Numbered from the stretch's first letter, positions 53,791 through 63,935 are shown. The stretch: 64,000 nt of DNA from Achatina immaculata (GCA_009760885.1 CM019703.1:11162959-11226958); one strand, 5' to 3'. Numbers and translations: made by a program. Notes: generated by a model from the sequence alone, not told the origin.

Positions 53791-54700
53791 TGAGACAAAT
53801 AGGGAAGATTAAACACCTAAAAAAAACAGGGAAAATAAGAGAAAGAAAAACAGAATTAATGTGAAGCAGTAAAGAATTGCCGAAATGAAGAAGAGCAAAG
53901 AGAAGGGAGTCAATCATGAATTGAAACGTAGGTAAGTTACGTCTGAGACACTTTCGAAGTGTCCTAGAGTTACCTTGAAAAGAGGAACAACAGAGATGAT
54001 GATGACGGATAATGAAAATAATGGTCACGGCGATAACTAAAGTGATAATAGCAATGCCGACAATGTTGCTGATTTCGCCGACGTGCACATCACCACAAAG
54101 CACCACAAAATTGGCACTAACGTTTTAGAAACAAAACGGACAAAACCATGGCTTTATTTTAGTGACAAGAAAATAACCCTTTTTTTTAACCCTTTCACTT
54201 CTCCACATCTGCATCCCCCCCGATTTCTGAATCCCCCCATTCTTAGTTTTCCCCTTCTTTGGTCTGCCTGTGTTTTGTTTCGTTTTGTTTTTCTTTCCAG
54301 GACGTAAAGTGACAAGGAGAAGCCATTATTCTAGAGAAGTCATAGAGAAGGAAAAAATCTCTGGCCTTGAGAGGCTGCATATTTATATTTCATCTCCTCG
54401 CCCTAATCATCTACTAAAAAAGTATGATAAAAAATAGCTCTTGTCATGTGACCATAGTTTTAGCAACAATGAGAATTAGCAAGAAAAAATAATCAAATAA
54501 TCATATTATTATTAAAATAATAGAATGGCAACTATTTTTTTTTAAACATCGCACCTTATCCGCACCATTTTTTTTTTTAGATTCTATTTTTTTTCTCTCG
54601 GATTTTATGGGGGAAAAGGGGGGGGGGGGTTTAAAACCCTCTTCTAAAAGAAAAACAAGTTTGTCCGTGTTTGAGAAAGTTTGTCCAAATATTATCGAAT
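53791..54700. other. No gene recognised; homopolymers
   Basis: Contains T runs (about 54530-54595) and a G run (about 54620-54630). The 112-codon minus frame (53768-54106) is hydrophobic by composition, with no domain. Confidence 0.4.
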
Positions 54701-54719
54701 CAGAGTTGTAATCTAATAA

Positions 54720-55260
54720 CTGCGGTAGAAGACTTGATTATGCGCGACGAGGGAACCCCATGAAACGAGCGCACGGCGATGGCTGCGAAAGTCACCGCGG
54801 GTCGGGGAGGAGGCCGGGATATCTGAAGGGCCATATAAACATGCATGAGCGGCCGAGGGTGAATCAAACGATGTGAAGTTGAACGCTGAAGACGTGGACG
54901 TCCAGTGGGACGTGCATATTACATTGACGAGCATTACATGATTAGAGAAGAGGGAGGGGTGGGGTGGGGTTGCCCCCGAAGAGAAGGCGGAGGAGAGAGG
55001 GTGGAGAGAATAGAGAAAGAGAACAAACCACAAAGAAAATATCAGCTCTAAAATTCGCCCCCCCCCACCCCGCCTCCCTCAACCTTTAGATCTCACTGGG
55101 CTCATTAACGATAATTATTTGTGTGTTGGGATGAAGAACAGCGGAACAAATAGGGCTCCTCAGCGAGCATGCTCTGAGATATTCCTCCCTCTGTTATTCC
55201 GTCACTGAGAGCCGGTCTCGCCGGCAACGAAGCGCAAGGAGGTAATAACCACACTGTGTA
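54720..55260. other. Repeat-poor, CpG-richer stretch
   Basis: Two GC-richer patches (54740-54870 and 55060-55250) contain GAGCGCACGGCGATGGC, CACCGCGGGTCGGGG and GGTCTCGCCGGCAACGAAGC. CATATAAACATGC near 54833 is TATA-like. CTCATTAACGATAATTATTT lies between them. No transposon hallmarks were found. It may hold host regulatory sequence; this is weak evidence. Confidence 0.35.
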
Positions 55261-55721
55261 TTTTTAATCATGTAACCATGTAACCATTGCTTCTTATCTC
55301 GATGGAATGAATACGAAATTTAACATAAAAGGAGTTTTGAGTTGATGATCGCTCATTTCAGGGGAAAAAAAAGGAAGCTTATTTAAGATAAGAAGCTGAG
55401 GCTGGAGGCAGGGAGGTTGAAGGGAATAACAAGAACCAAAAAAAAGAGATGAACAAAAAGAGAAATGAAGACAGTGCCAGAGACAAAGTTGTTCTTTTCT
55501 TAAGAGATGGAGGGAAAATTTTATTTCAAAACCAGGGTTTTTTTTTATTATTTACAAATGGATCTAGTTTTCTCTTCTAAAGATTTCAGATTTCGTGGCA
55601 TTATATCTTATATTGTTTCATTCAGTTCATCTGCGCAACCTCGCCCACTTTAACCTTAGTTGTTTTCTTTATCGTTTATATTCGTTCTGAGTAATTTTTT
55701 TTTGTTCTTGGTTATTTTCTG

Positions 55722-55795
55722 CAGGGTAGCTCTCTGAGTGCTTTCTTAGACCACTGGAATATCCCGGGTTCGATTCGCAAATGGGGCAATTTGTT
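55722..55795 (+). mobile_element. tRNA-like SINE head before R
   Basis: GGGTAGCTCTCTGAGTGCTT (A-box region) and CCCGGGTTCGATTCGCAAAT (B box) with tRNA-like spacing. It lies 35 bp upstream of the TTC run that starts R copy 5, so R may be mobilised by, or be the body of, a tRNA-headed element. The other R copies do not show this head. Confidence 0.5.
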
Positions 55796-55825
55796 TTTGG
55801 TGGATAGACCGGTATCGAAATCGAC

Positions 55826-56506
55826 TTCTTCTTCTTCGAGCTGTGAGCTGGCGTTCTTTGCTGCCGATGTGTTGAGGACGTTCAAGCATATATCGTGTCG
55901 ACTTGGGAGTTGGTTATGGCAGCTATTTTTTTAGTCCCTGGGTGAAGTTAAAAAGCAGCGGATGTGCAATACTTCTTTAGCAGACTCCACCATCATGGGG
56001 AGGGGATGGTGAATCCCGCCCAGTTGGCCGGGCTAGGTTTGTTACCAGGGGCACCAATGGGGTGGTGAGACACGACCTTGGCAGGCTGTGATTCGACAAC
56101 CCTGACGCTAGCATGGCAGCCATGGTTCGACAACCCTGATGCTAGCATTGCAGCCATGGTTCGACAACCCTGACGCTAGCATTGCAGCCATAGTTCGACA
56201 ACCCTGATACTAGCATGGCAGCCATAGTTCGACAACCATGATACTAGCATGGCAGCCATAGTTCGCCAACCCTGACTCTAACATGTAAACCATGGTTCGA
56301 CAATCCTGACGCTAGCATGGCAGCCATGGTTCGACAATCCTGACGCTAGCATGGCAGCCATGGTTCGACAACCCTGACGTTAGCATGTCAGCTATGGCAG
56401 CTATGGATAGCTGACTGCGAAATCGAAGAGCGTCTTCGCTTCCCTACTCAGTCACAAGAATTGCTTACCCGGAGTTTCCCTGAGAAAACAGAGGGCAGCG
56501 AGGACA
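55826..56506 (+). mobile_element. R element copy 5, with internal amplification
   Basis: Order: TTC run, CGAGCTGTGAGCTGGCGTTC, GATGTGCAATACTTCTTTAG, CAGACTCCACCATCATGGGG, CCGGGCTAGGTTTGTTACCA, nine 34-bp units (56092-56398), GAGCGTCTTCGCTTCCCTAC, GAGTTTCCCTGAGAAAACAG, GGCAGCGAGGACAAATGCTA. It is the most extended copy and links R to the AAAG composite array that follows. Confidence 0.78.
56092..56398. repeat. 34-bp array inside R
   Basis: TTCGACAACCCTGACGCTAG plus CATGGCAGCCATGG starts at 56092 and every 34 bp to 56364 (nine copies). R copies 2 and 4 have this block only once (GTTAGCATGTCAGCTACGGG; CCAGCATGTCAGTTGAGG). Confidence 0.93.
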
Positions 56507-56556
56507 AATGCTAGCTTACAAGGTTGTGGTCTAGAACTGAGAAGACAGTAACACTT

Positions 56557-56608
<52 letters not shown>

Positions 56609-56701
56609 GGTTTCTATGAGAAAACAAAGGGCAGCGGCGAGAACAAATGCTGACCTAACTTACAATGCCTTGGCCTAGAACAGAGAAGACACTAACATTT
56701 C

Positions 56702-56737
<36 letters not shown>

Positions 56738-57300
56738 AGAGATTTCCATGAGAAAATAGAGGGCAGCAGCGAGAACAAATGCTGACCTAACTTACAATAC
56801 CGTGGTCTAGAACTGAGAAGGCATTAACATTTCAAGAAAGAAAGAAAGAAAGAAAGAGACCTAACTTACAATGCCTTGGCCTAGAACAGAGAAGACACTA
56901 CCACTTCAAGAAAGAAAGAAAGAAAGAGACCTAACTTACAATGCCGTGGCCTAGAACTAAGAAGACATTAACATTTCAAGATAGAAAGAAAGAGACCTAA
57001 CTTACAATGCCTTGGCCTAGAACAGAGAAGACACTAACACTTCAAGAAAGAAAGAAAGAAAGAAAGAAAGAGACCTAACTTACAATGCCTTGGCCTAGAA
57101 CAGAGAAGACACTAACACTTCAAGAAAGAAAGAAAGAGACCTAACTTACAATGCCTTGGCCTAGAACAGAGAAGAAACTACCACTTCAAGAAAGAAAGAA
57201 AGAAAGAAAGAGATCTAACTTACAATGCCGTGACCTTGAACTGAGAAGACACTAACACTTCAAGAAATAAAGAAAGAAAGAAAGAAAGAAAGAAAGAAAT
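56507..57300. repeat. Composite array: R 3' segment plus (GAAA)n
   Basis: About ten units of ACCTAACTTACAATGCCTTG, GCCTAGAACAGAGAAGACAC, TAACACTTCAAG and a GAAA run. The first three units are about 130 bp because they also carry GAGAAAACAAAGGGCAGCGG and CGAGAACAAATGCTG; later units are about 70 bp and lack it. Two successive expansions of different width are therefore recorded. Confidence 0.93.
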
Positions 57301-57422
57301 ACTGCTATAGACACTGTTTCTTTCTTTCCGCATTTCTTTTTTTCTGTGTGAGCTCACAGTCAGCTATAAAACTGAGTCGTGCACCACGGACCAACAAAAC
57401 TGCTCAAAGGTTTCGTTGATTT

Positions 57423-58866
57423 GAAGATAGATAACACGGAACAGAGATAAAACAGCAAGGATATTGTAAAAAAACATGGAATAGAGGCAAAGCAGCAAGG
57501 ATATCATAGAAAACATGGAGCAGAGATAAAACAGAAAGGATATCATAGAAAACATGGAACAGAGATAAAAAAGCAAGGATATCATAGAAAACATGGAAAA
57601 GAGATAAAATAGCAAGGATATCATAGAAAACTTAGAGCAGAGATAAAACAGCAAGGATATCATAGAAACATGAGATAAAACAACAAAGGTATCATAGAAA
57701 ACATGAAACACAGATAAAACAGTAAGGATATTATAGAATACACGAAAGAGAGATAAAACAGCAAGGATATCATAGAAAACATGGAAGAAAGATAAAACAG
57801 AAAGGATATCATAGAAAATATGGAACACAGATAAAACAGTAAAGGTGTCGTAGAAAACATGGAACAGAGATAAAACAGTAAGGATGTCTTAGAAAATATG
57901 AAACAGAGATAAAACAGTAAAGATATCTTAGAGAACATGGAACAGAGATAAAACAACAAGGATATCTTAGAAAACATGGAACAGAGATAAAACAGTAAGG
58001 ATATCTTAGAAAATGTGGAACAGAGATAAAACAGTAAAGATATCTTAGAAAACTTGGAACAGAGATAAAACAGAAAAGGATATCTTAGAAAATATGGAAC
58101 AGAGATAAAACGGTAAAGATATCTTAGAAAACATGGAACAGAGATAAAACAGTAAGGATATCTTAGAAAACACGGAACAGAGATAAAACGGTAAGGATAT
58201 CTTAGAAAACACGGAACAGAGATAAAACGGTAAAGATATCTTAGAAAACATGGAACAGAGATAAAACAGTAAGGATATCTTAGAAAACATGGAACAGAGA
58301 TAAAACAGTAAAGATATCTTAGAAAACATGGAACAGAGATAAAACAGTAAGGATATCTTAGAAAACATGGAACAGAGATAAAAGTAAGGATATCTTAGAA
58401 AACATGGAACAGAGATAAAACAGTAAGGATATCTTAGAAAACATGGAACAGAGATAAAACAGTAAAGATATCTTAGAAAACATGGAACAGAGATAAAACA
58501 GTAAAGATATCTTAGAAAACATGGAACAGAGATAAAACAGTAAGGATATCTTAGAAAATATGGAACAGAGATAAAACGGTAAAGATATCTTAGAAAACAT
58601 GGAACAGAGATAAAACGGTAAAGATATCTTAGAAAATATGGAACAGAGATAAAACAGTAAAGATATCTTAGAAAACATGGAACAGAGATAAAACGGTAAA
58701 GATATCTTAGAAAATATGGAACAGAGATAAAACGGTAAAGATATCTTAGAAAACATGGAACAGAGATAAAACGGTAAAGATTTCTTAGAAAACATGGAAC
58801 AGAGATAAAATAGTAAAGATATCCTAGAAAACATGGAACAGAGATAAAACAGCAAGGATATCATTC
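57423..58866. repeat. 39-bp minisatellite array
   Basis: AAAACATGGAACAGAGATAA and AACAGTAAGGATATCTTAG repeat about 37 times. Units left of about 57840 mostly carry GATATCATAG and AGCAAGG; those to the right carry GATATCTTAG and AGTAAGG/GGTAAAG, so the array has two subdomains. 39 bp is 13 codons, giving long minus frames of repeated CSMFSKISLLFYL that are probably incidental. Confidence 0.97.
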
Positions 58867-59072
58867 GTGCTTCCATCACTGGACAACAGACTAGACTTGT
58901 TTTCTATTCAGTTTCCCACCTTCACAAGACGAGTCGTGAAATCTGTTCAGCAGGACACAGTGTCTTCTAAACAGTAGGGGAGCTATCATAGAAGCTAAGC
59001 TACGTAGCCAGATAACATAGTCCAGTTCATGGTCTTGCGTGTACTCAAAAGCTGGAAAGCTCACACAAATCC

Positions 59073-59711
59073 CCATCATCATCATCATCAGGTGCCGTGC
59101 CGACTGGCGTTGGCTATTATGCTTCTCCAGAGTACACGATCCTTCATGCAGGCCATCAGTTCAGTTGGTGATCTCCTCTCACACCATCCCGTCAGACTGT
59201 CCAGTATCATTTCTCTTGGTCTTCCTCTTGATCTTCTTCCTTCTATTTTTCCTGTTGTTATAATATTTTCAATGCCCCCTCTTCTCATTGCATGTCCTAT
59301 GAAAGTACATTGTCTCTCTCTTATCTTTCTGACAAGGTTTTTTGTCTCTCCAGGTCTTCTCATACATTCTTCATTAGTTATTTTTGCTGTCCAGGGGATT
59401 CGCAACATTCTTCTAATAAACCACATTTCTGCTGCTTCCAATGATTTTTGTGCAGACTTGCCTATTATCCATGATTCACTTCCATATAACAAGATAGGTT
59501 CAATATAGCATTTTAGGACTCGTTTTCTAACATTCATTGATAAAGATGTGTTGGCTAATATGTTTCTCATTCTCTGAAATGCAGTCTTTGCTTGACCTAT
59601 TCTGTTCCTAATTTCTGTTATGCATTTCCCATCTGAAGTTATTACTGCTCCAAGGTATTTGAATTTCTGCACCTGCTTTAGAATGGTTCCGTTTAATTTA
59701 ATACTGCATGC
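59073..59711 (-). pseudogene. LINE-A 3' copy, best preserved
   Basis: A 194-codon uninterrupted minus frame (59672-59088): KFKYLGAVITSDGKCITEIR, NRIGQAKTAFQRMRNILANT, NVRKRVLKCYIEPILLYGSE, EMWFIRRMLRIPWTAKITNE, GETKNLVRKIRERQCTFIGH, KIEGRRSRGRPREMILDSLT, LWRSIIANASRHGT. It ends in a TGA repeat (plus 59073-59092, CAT/ATC). Truncated just upstream of NGTILK, so the active site is absent. No stops or frameshifts, so this is the youngest of the three LINE-A copies. Confidence 0.92.
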
Positions 59712-60195
59712 TCAATGAAAAATGTGTAACAACATGCAACAGATATCGACTGAATCGTCATCACTGACCTCCCTGTGTGCCCATCCGGAGAACAATTTGT
59801 TCCATATCAACAGCGACATACATAGATCTCTGTCACCAAAAAAATGACTCATCTACATTTATTTCTATCATAATGTCATATTTAATCATCTTGACCTTCA
59901 TATGTCCTTGCCAAAGGTCACTTATGTCAGGGAAACCTGACCCTTGCGTGGGGTGATAATTGATTTGTTTGCCTATCTCAAAAGCACATCGCTACATCAT
60001 CTCCCTCTCTTTCTCTCTCTCTCTTCTTCCTTTGGAATTGTTTTTCATACATTTTATCACCTTAAATCTCTATCATTATCTGTGTTGGTTTTAATTTATA
60101 GTTTTTTAAAAATCTATTGTAGTTGTCAAACATAGCATGAAGTGTGTTAACAAAACTGTTGACCATTTCTGTAAACCACAGAATAAGAAAATAAA
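59712..60195. other. No gene recognised
   Basis: Unique AT-rich sequence; (TC)n at about 60001-60023. Confidence 0.4.
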
Positions 60196-60199
60196 ACAT

Positions 60200-60506
60200 C
60201 AAAAGAGTTAACATAGCCTGTATAGTGTCTTCACACACTGTACAGACAATGTTAACTCTTTTGGTCTAAAACAACACTGGCAGGGGTGGCAGGTCTCGCG
60301 CGCCTATGTAGATCAATGTTAAGAGATATATTTAGACATAGCATAAATAAAAATTAGAATTAGCACATTCTAATCCAATCCACATTTAAATTTTTTTTAA
60401 AAAAACTTTTTTAGAGTAATCTTCTTCCAGTTTCTTTCTACCAAACTTTCTCATCAAAATTTATTCTGCCAGCGCAAGAAAATTAATTCAAGAACACAAG
60501 AGTTGA
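60200..60506. mobile_element. piggyBac-like MITE termini, second locus
   Basis: AAAAGAGTTAAC (60200-60211) and GTTAACTCTTTT (60251-60262) are perfect inverted copies 39 bp apart. The right-hand one begins a repeat sharing CAAAACAACACTGG-like, CAGTTTCTTTCTACC and TTTATTCTGCCAG blocks with 32654-32877. It ends at a decayed AAGAGTTGAA (60499-60508). Two termini therefore meet head to head here. Confidence 0.6.
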
Positions 60507-60937
60507 AGGAGCAAAGATTAGAACGTCGTGACCGTCTTCTCGTCACATCTTCTCCAGCTGGTGCTGGCGGATTTTCTTGAACAGTCCTGGAATATATGTG
60601 GGCATTAGAATTCTATGCCTGATCAAGTTCCTGATGATGTACAAGGTCTCATACTGACATCCAGAGCTACAGAAGTCACAGATCAAAACAGATACATAAT
60701 ACAGCACTATAACAGGCGCATACGAGCGTGCTTCAGATATGCTAGATTTGCTTGTCCGTTCGTTCTTTCAATGTGTGCCATACTATACAGTGCTAAAAAT
60801 CGTTCTTTTCCATCAAATGCGATCCTTGTTCTTTCTCGTCACTTCAAATGCATTTCTTTTTTTTCAATGCAACTTGGTCAGTCTGCTGAGATAGTTTTCT
60901 CTTTCCTTGTTCCTTTCACTAATACTAACAATACCAT

Positions 60938-61179
60938 ACAGTAATTAGTGTATAAGTATACAACTATACACGAAGCACTACAGTAAAGCTGTGATACCAA
61001 AATGTATAAAGTAGGAAAAAAAGTAGGAACAGCTTTATTATTTAACGACTACAAAATTGTGACGTTTCGGCGTGAGCCTTAATCATACAAACACATACAG
61101 GACGAAGAAATAGAGAGAGGAGATAAAGTATAGATTCACATGAATCCTATGTTTAAACATAATTTTTTTAAAAATGAAT
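60938..61179 (-). mobile_element. Penelope-like repeat, copy 2
   Basis: Aligned end to end with 9511-9750. On minus: ATGATTAAGGCTCACGCCGA, AACGTCAC. Stem II (GGC...GCC) and CGAAACGTC agree with hammerhead motifs of Penelope-like elements, but the conserved CTGATGA reads ATGATTA. Noncoding. Confidence 0.6.
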
Positions 61180-61364
61180 TTTCATTTGTGGAAAGAAAGG
61201 TACTATTACTATACTAATATACGAAACAACGGCACTAAATGCTTATGTACAGCATTAAATATCATCTGGATGGTGTGTTTAGAATTTTGAGAGTTGGGTT
61301 TCTTTGTAGGCATCAGATGATTTTAAAGTGGTGGTAGTTGTATTTGTGGCAATACATGTGCTGT

Positions 61365-61488
61365 TAGTAGCAGCAGCAGCAGTAGTAGTAGTAGCAGTAA
61401 AATAGTAGTAGTAGTAGTTGTTGTAGCAGTAGAAGTAGAAAGTAGTAGTAGTTGTAGTAGAAGTAGAATAGTAGTAGTAGATGTAGAA

Positions 61489-61521
<33 letters not shown>

Positions 61522-61718
61522 CAGTAGTAGCAGTAATATAGTAGCAGTAGTAGTAGTGTAGTAGTGGTAGTAGTAGTAGTAATAGTAGTAGTAGTAGTAG
61601 CAGCAGTATAGTAATAGTAATAATAGTAATACCTCTTTCTACCTTTATTATTTGTAGTAATAGTAGTTGTTGTACCTCTATCTACCTTTATTACTACTAC
61701 TACTACTATAGTATTTAT

Positions 61719-61759
<41 letters not shown>

Positions 61760-61779
61760 CCTCTATGTACCTTTATTAC

Positions 61780-61821
<42 letters not shown>

Positions 61822-62010
61822 CTCTGTCTACCTTTATTATTAGTAGTATTAATAGTAGTAGTAGCTCTGTCTACCGTTATTACTAGTAGTAGCAGCAGTC
61901 CTAGTAACAGTAGTACCTCCATCTACCTTTATTAATAGTAATAGTAGTAGTACCAGTAGTAGTAGTACCTCCATCTACCTTTATTAATACTAGTAGTAGT
62001 GTTATTGGGA
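61365..62010. repeat. (AGT)n tracts with a repeated CTACCTTTATTA spacer
   Basis: Long AGT/GTA runs are interrupted about seven times by ACCTCTATCTACCTTTATTA or AGCTCTGTCTACCTTTATTA. It is a composite repeat: a spacer of about 25 bp plus a variable trinucleotide run. Confidence 0.93.
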
Positions 62011-62199
62011 TATGATGTTACAGAGCAGTAGGCTTTCTCTGATATCTGCATATTTTTTTTGTTGGCAAACCTTTCACCAACGCCATGCATAAAATAAACA
62101 GCGAGAAACAAACATTGTGTAACACAGGGGCGAAGGTCTCGCTGGTTTAGAGCCGAACAGAGAGAGGCATAGTTCATTTCGGGGATTGAAGAACCGGGA

Positions 62200-62232
62200 A
62201 GGGAAAGGGGATTGGAGGGGGGGGGGGTGCGC
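62200..62232. repeat. G-rich homopolymer region
   Basis: GGGAAAGGGGATTGGAGGGG followed by a G run; the most G-rich spot in this part of the window and prone to slippage. Confidence 0.8.
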
Positions 62233-62279
62233 AGGGTGAGGTTACGTTAAATGCTTGAATAGTTTGTTAAAATTATTTG

Positions 62280-62740
62280 TAGACAAAATAGTTTTCGTGT
62301 CCAAATCTGATGTCAAAGATTTTTAGGCAGTTGGCGTGGCCAACAGAAACTATTTTTCTAATTTCTACTGGCAGTTTTTGATTTGCTAACATGTTCCTCG
62401 TCTTTGCCAGAAGCTGTTTTTGCCATTGCTGTCCTGATTTTGATTGTTTTTTTTCCAGAGCACCTGCCGTCAGATGTTATGAGTGTACCTAAGTATTTGT
62501 ATTTATTGATCTGTCTTAATATCTTCCGTCAGATGTTATGAGCGTACCTAAGTATTTGTATTTATTGATCTGTCTTAATATCTTCCCCTGCGCTATAATT
62601 CTGCATTCTGGTATTTTCTTTTTCTTGGATAACACCATTATTTCTGTTCTTTATATGTTTAATCTCGTTCCTTTTGTCTTATTCTGCTTTATGCTAGTGA
62701 TTATGAATAAACGATTAGAACAAAGAATAAAGGCTACTGA
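62280..62740 (-). mobile_element. LINE reverse-transcriptase fragment with duplication
   Basis: On minus: a KKKKIPECRIIA-like segment, GKILRQINKYKYLGTLITSD, GRCSGKKTIKIRTAMAKTA. NKYKYLGTLITSDG is the RT thumb motif equivalent to FKYLGAVITSDG of LINE-A. A 59-bp tandem duplication (CCGTCAG at 62467 and 62526) repeats exactly this motif. Not functional. Confidence 0.7.
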
Positions 62741-62779
62741 AATGTGATTCCACGGACAACCTTAAAAACAAACGAAAAG

Positions 62780-63020
62780 GTATTCATCATCATCATCGTC
62801 GTCGTCGTCGTCGTCACCCTTCACTCCCTTGAGAGCATAACAAAATATAAAGGCCCTCCAGTCATCCCTGTTCTTGCTTCCTTCCATGTGAATCCCTTGT
62901 CTCTCAGCACTGTCATAATTTCTCTTCTACAAAGTAAGTCTAGGTCTTCCTCGTTTTCTATTTCCTTAAGGATTCCACGTCAGTGTCTGTCTTGCTATGC
63001 TGGTGTCGGGTTTCCTCAGA
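62780..63020 (-). mobile_element. LINE 3' end with (GAC/GAT)n tail
   Basis: On minus: RDDWRAFIFCYALKGVKGDD and a run of Asp codons (plus CATCATCATCGTCGTCGTCG at 62785-62815). DDWRAF near the C-terminus followed by a trinucleotide repeat matches the ends of other LINEs here. Confidence 0.65.
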
Positions 63021-63135
63021 GTTTCTCAGAAGAAGTATTACAACAGGCAAAAGAATATCTCAAACTGGTGCTATACATTAGAAAAATACACTCAAAGTTT
63101 TTCAGACACACCAGCAGACGCGAAATCTCGAAAAA

Positions 63136-63320
63136 TTGATCATGACCGGTAAGATAATGGCACAAGAAAAAAAAATGCGGAGAAGGCAGAAATACCTGGA
63201 TGGCTTGACTGCGTGGTTTGGCAGGAAAACAGCAATCAACTTGGTTCGAGACATAAAGGATCGAGTAAGATGGAGAGGGATGACAGCCTACCCATATCAA
63301 CATGGCACTGATATATTCTG
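63136..63320 (+). mobile_element. LINE 3' fragment
   Basis: The plus frame reads EKKMRRRQKYLDGLTAWFGR, KTAINLVRDIKDRVRWRGMT, AYPYQHGTDIF. RRRQ-x-YLDGL-x-WFG and DRxxWRxMxAxxxxHGT match LINE-A and LINE-D ends with different residues, so it is another family. Confidence 0.7.
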
Positions 63321-63384
63321 ACTGTTCATTATAAAGAAAAGTATTTCATATGATTGTTCGTGCTCATGCTGTCAGCATTCTAGA

Positions 63385-63935
63385 AAATGAGAAACATCTT
63401 GTGCAACAGATCCATATCAATGGAAACAAGATTCCGAGTACTTAAATATTACATGGAGCCAGTTTTGATTTATGGATGTGAAGCATGGTCCATGAATAAG
63501 AAAGTATAGCGAGAAATGGAGGCCATGGAAATGTGGTTCATAAGAAGGATTTTGAAGGTACCATGGACAGCTAAGAAAACCAACGAAGAAGTCTTAAGAG
63601 AGGCTGGAGTTAAAAGGCAAATTACAGCAAAGATGAGAGGCAGACAAGCGAGATTTGTAGGACATTTTCTGAGAAGAGGAAAAATGGAACACATTGTTGC
63701 AACTGAGGGAAGAAGAGACAGAGGAAGACAGAGAAAGAAAGAGAGAGAGAGAGAAAGAGAGAGAAGTTACTGGATGGGCTGTCATTGTGGCTAGGAAGAA
63801 AGTCACCGGCGGATCTCATAATCAAGTCTAAAGACAGGAAATTGTGGAGAGAAATGATCGCCTACGCCAAGCGGCTCGGCACTTGATTGATTTCATATGA
63901 GAATATTATTATTATTACTATTATTACTACTACTG
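63385..63935 (+). pseudogene. LINE-D reverse-transcriptase 3' copy
   Basis: Plus: MRNILCNRSISMETRFRVLK, YYMEPVLIYGCEAWSMNKK, stop, MEAMEMWFIRRILKVPWTAK, KTNEEVLREAGVKRQITAKM, GRQARFVGHFLRRGKMEHIV, GRRDRGRQRKKERERERERS, then in another frame LLDGLSLWLGRKSPADLIIK and SKDRKLW, ending in ATTATTATTATTAC. The (GA)n inside the RGRQRE region has expanded and caused the frame change. A TAG follows MNKKV. Confidence 0.88.

Noticed and set aside
57364..58879. Minus frames with repeated FSKISLLFYL as a membrane-protein family
   Set aside because: The 39-bp unit alone explains the repeated hydrophobic 13-mers; no start context or nonrepetitive flank.
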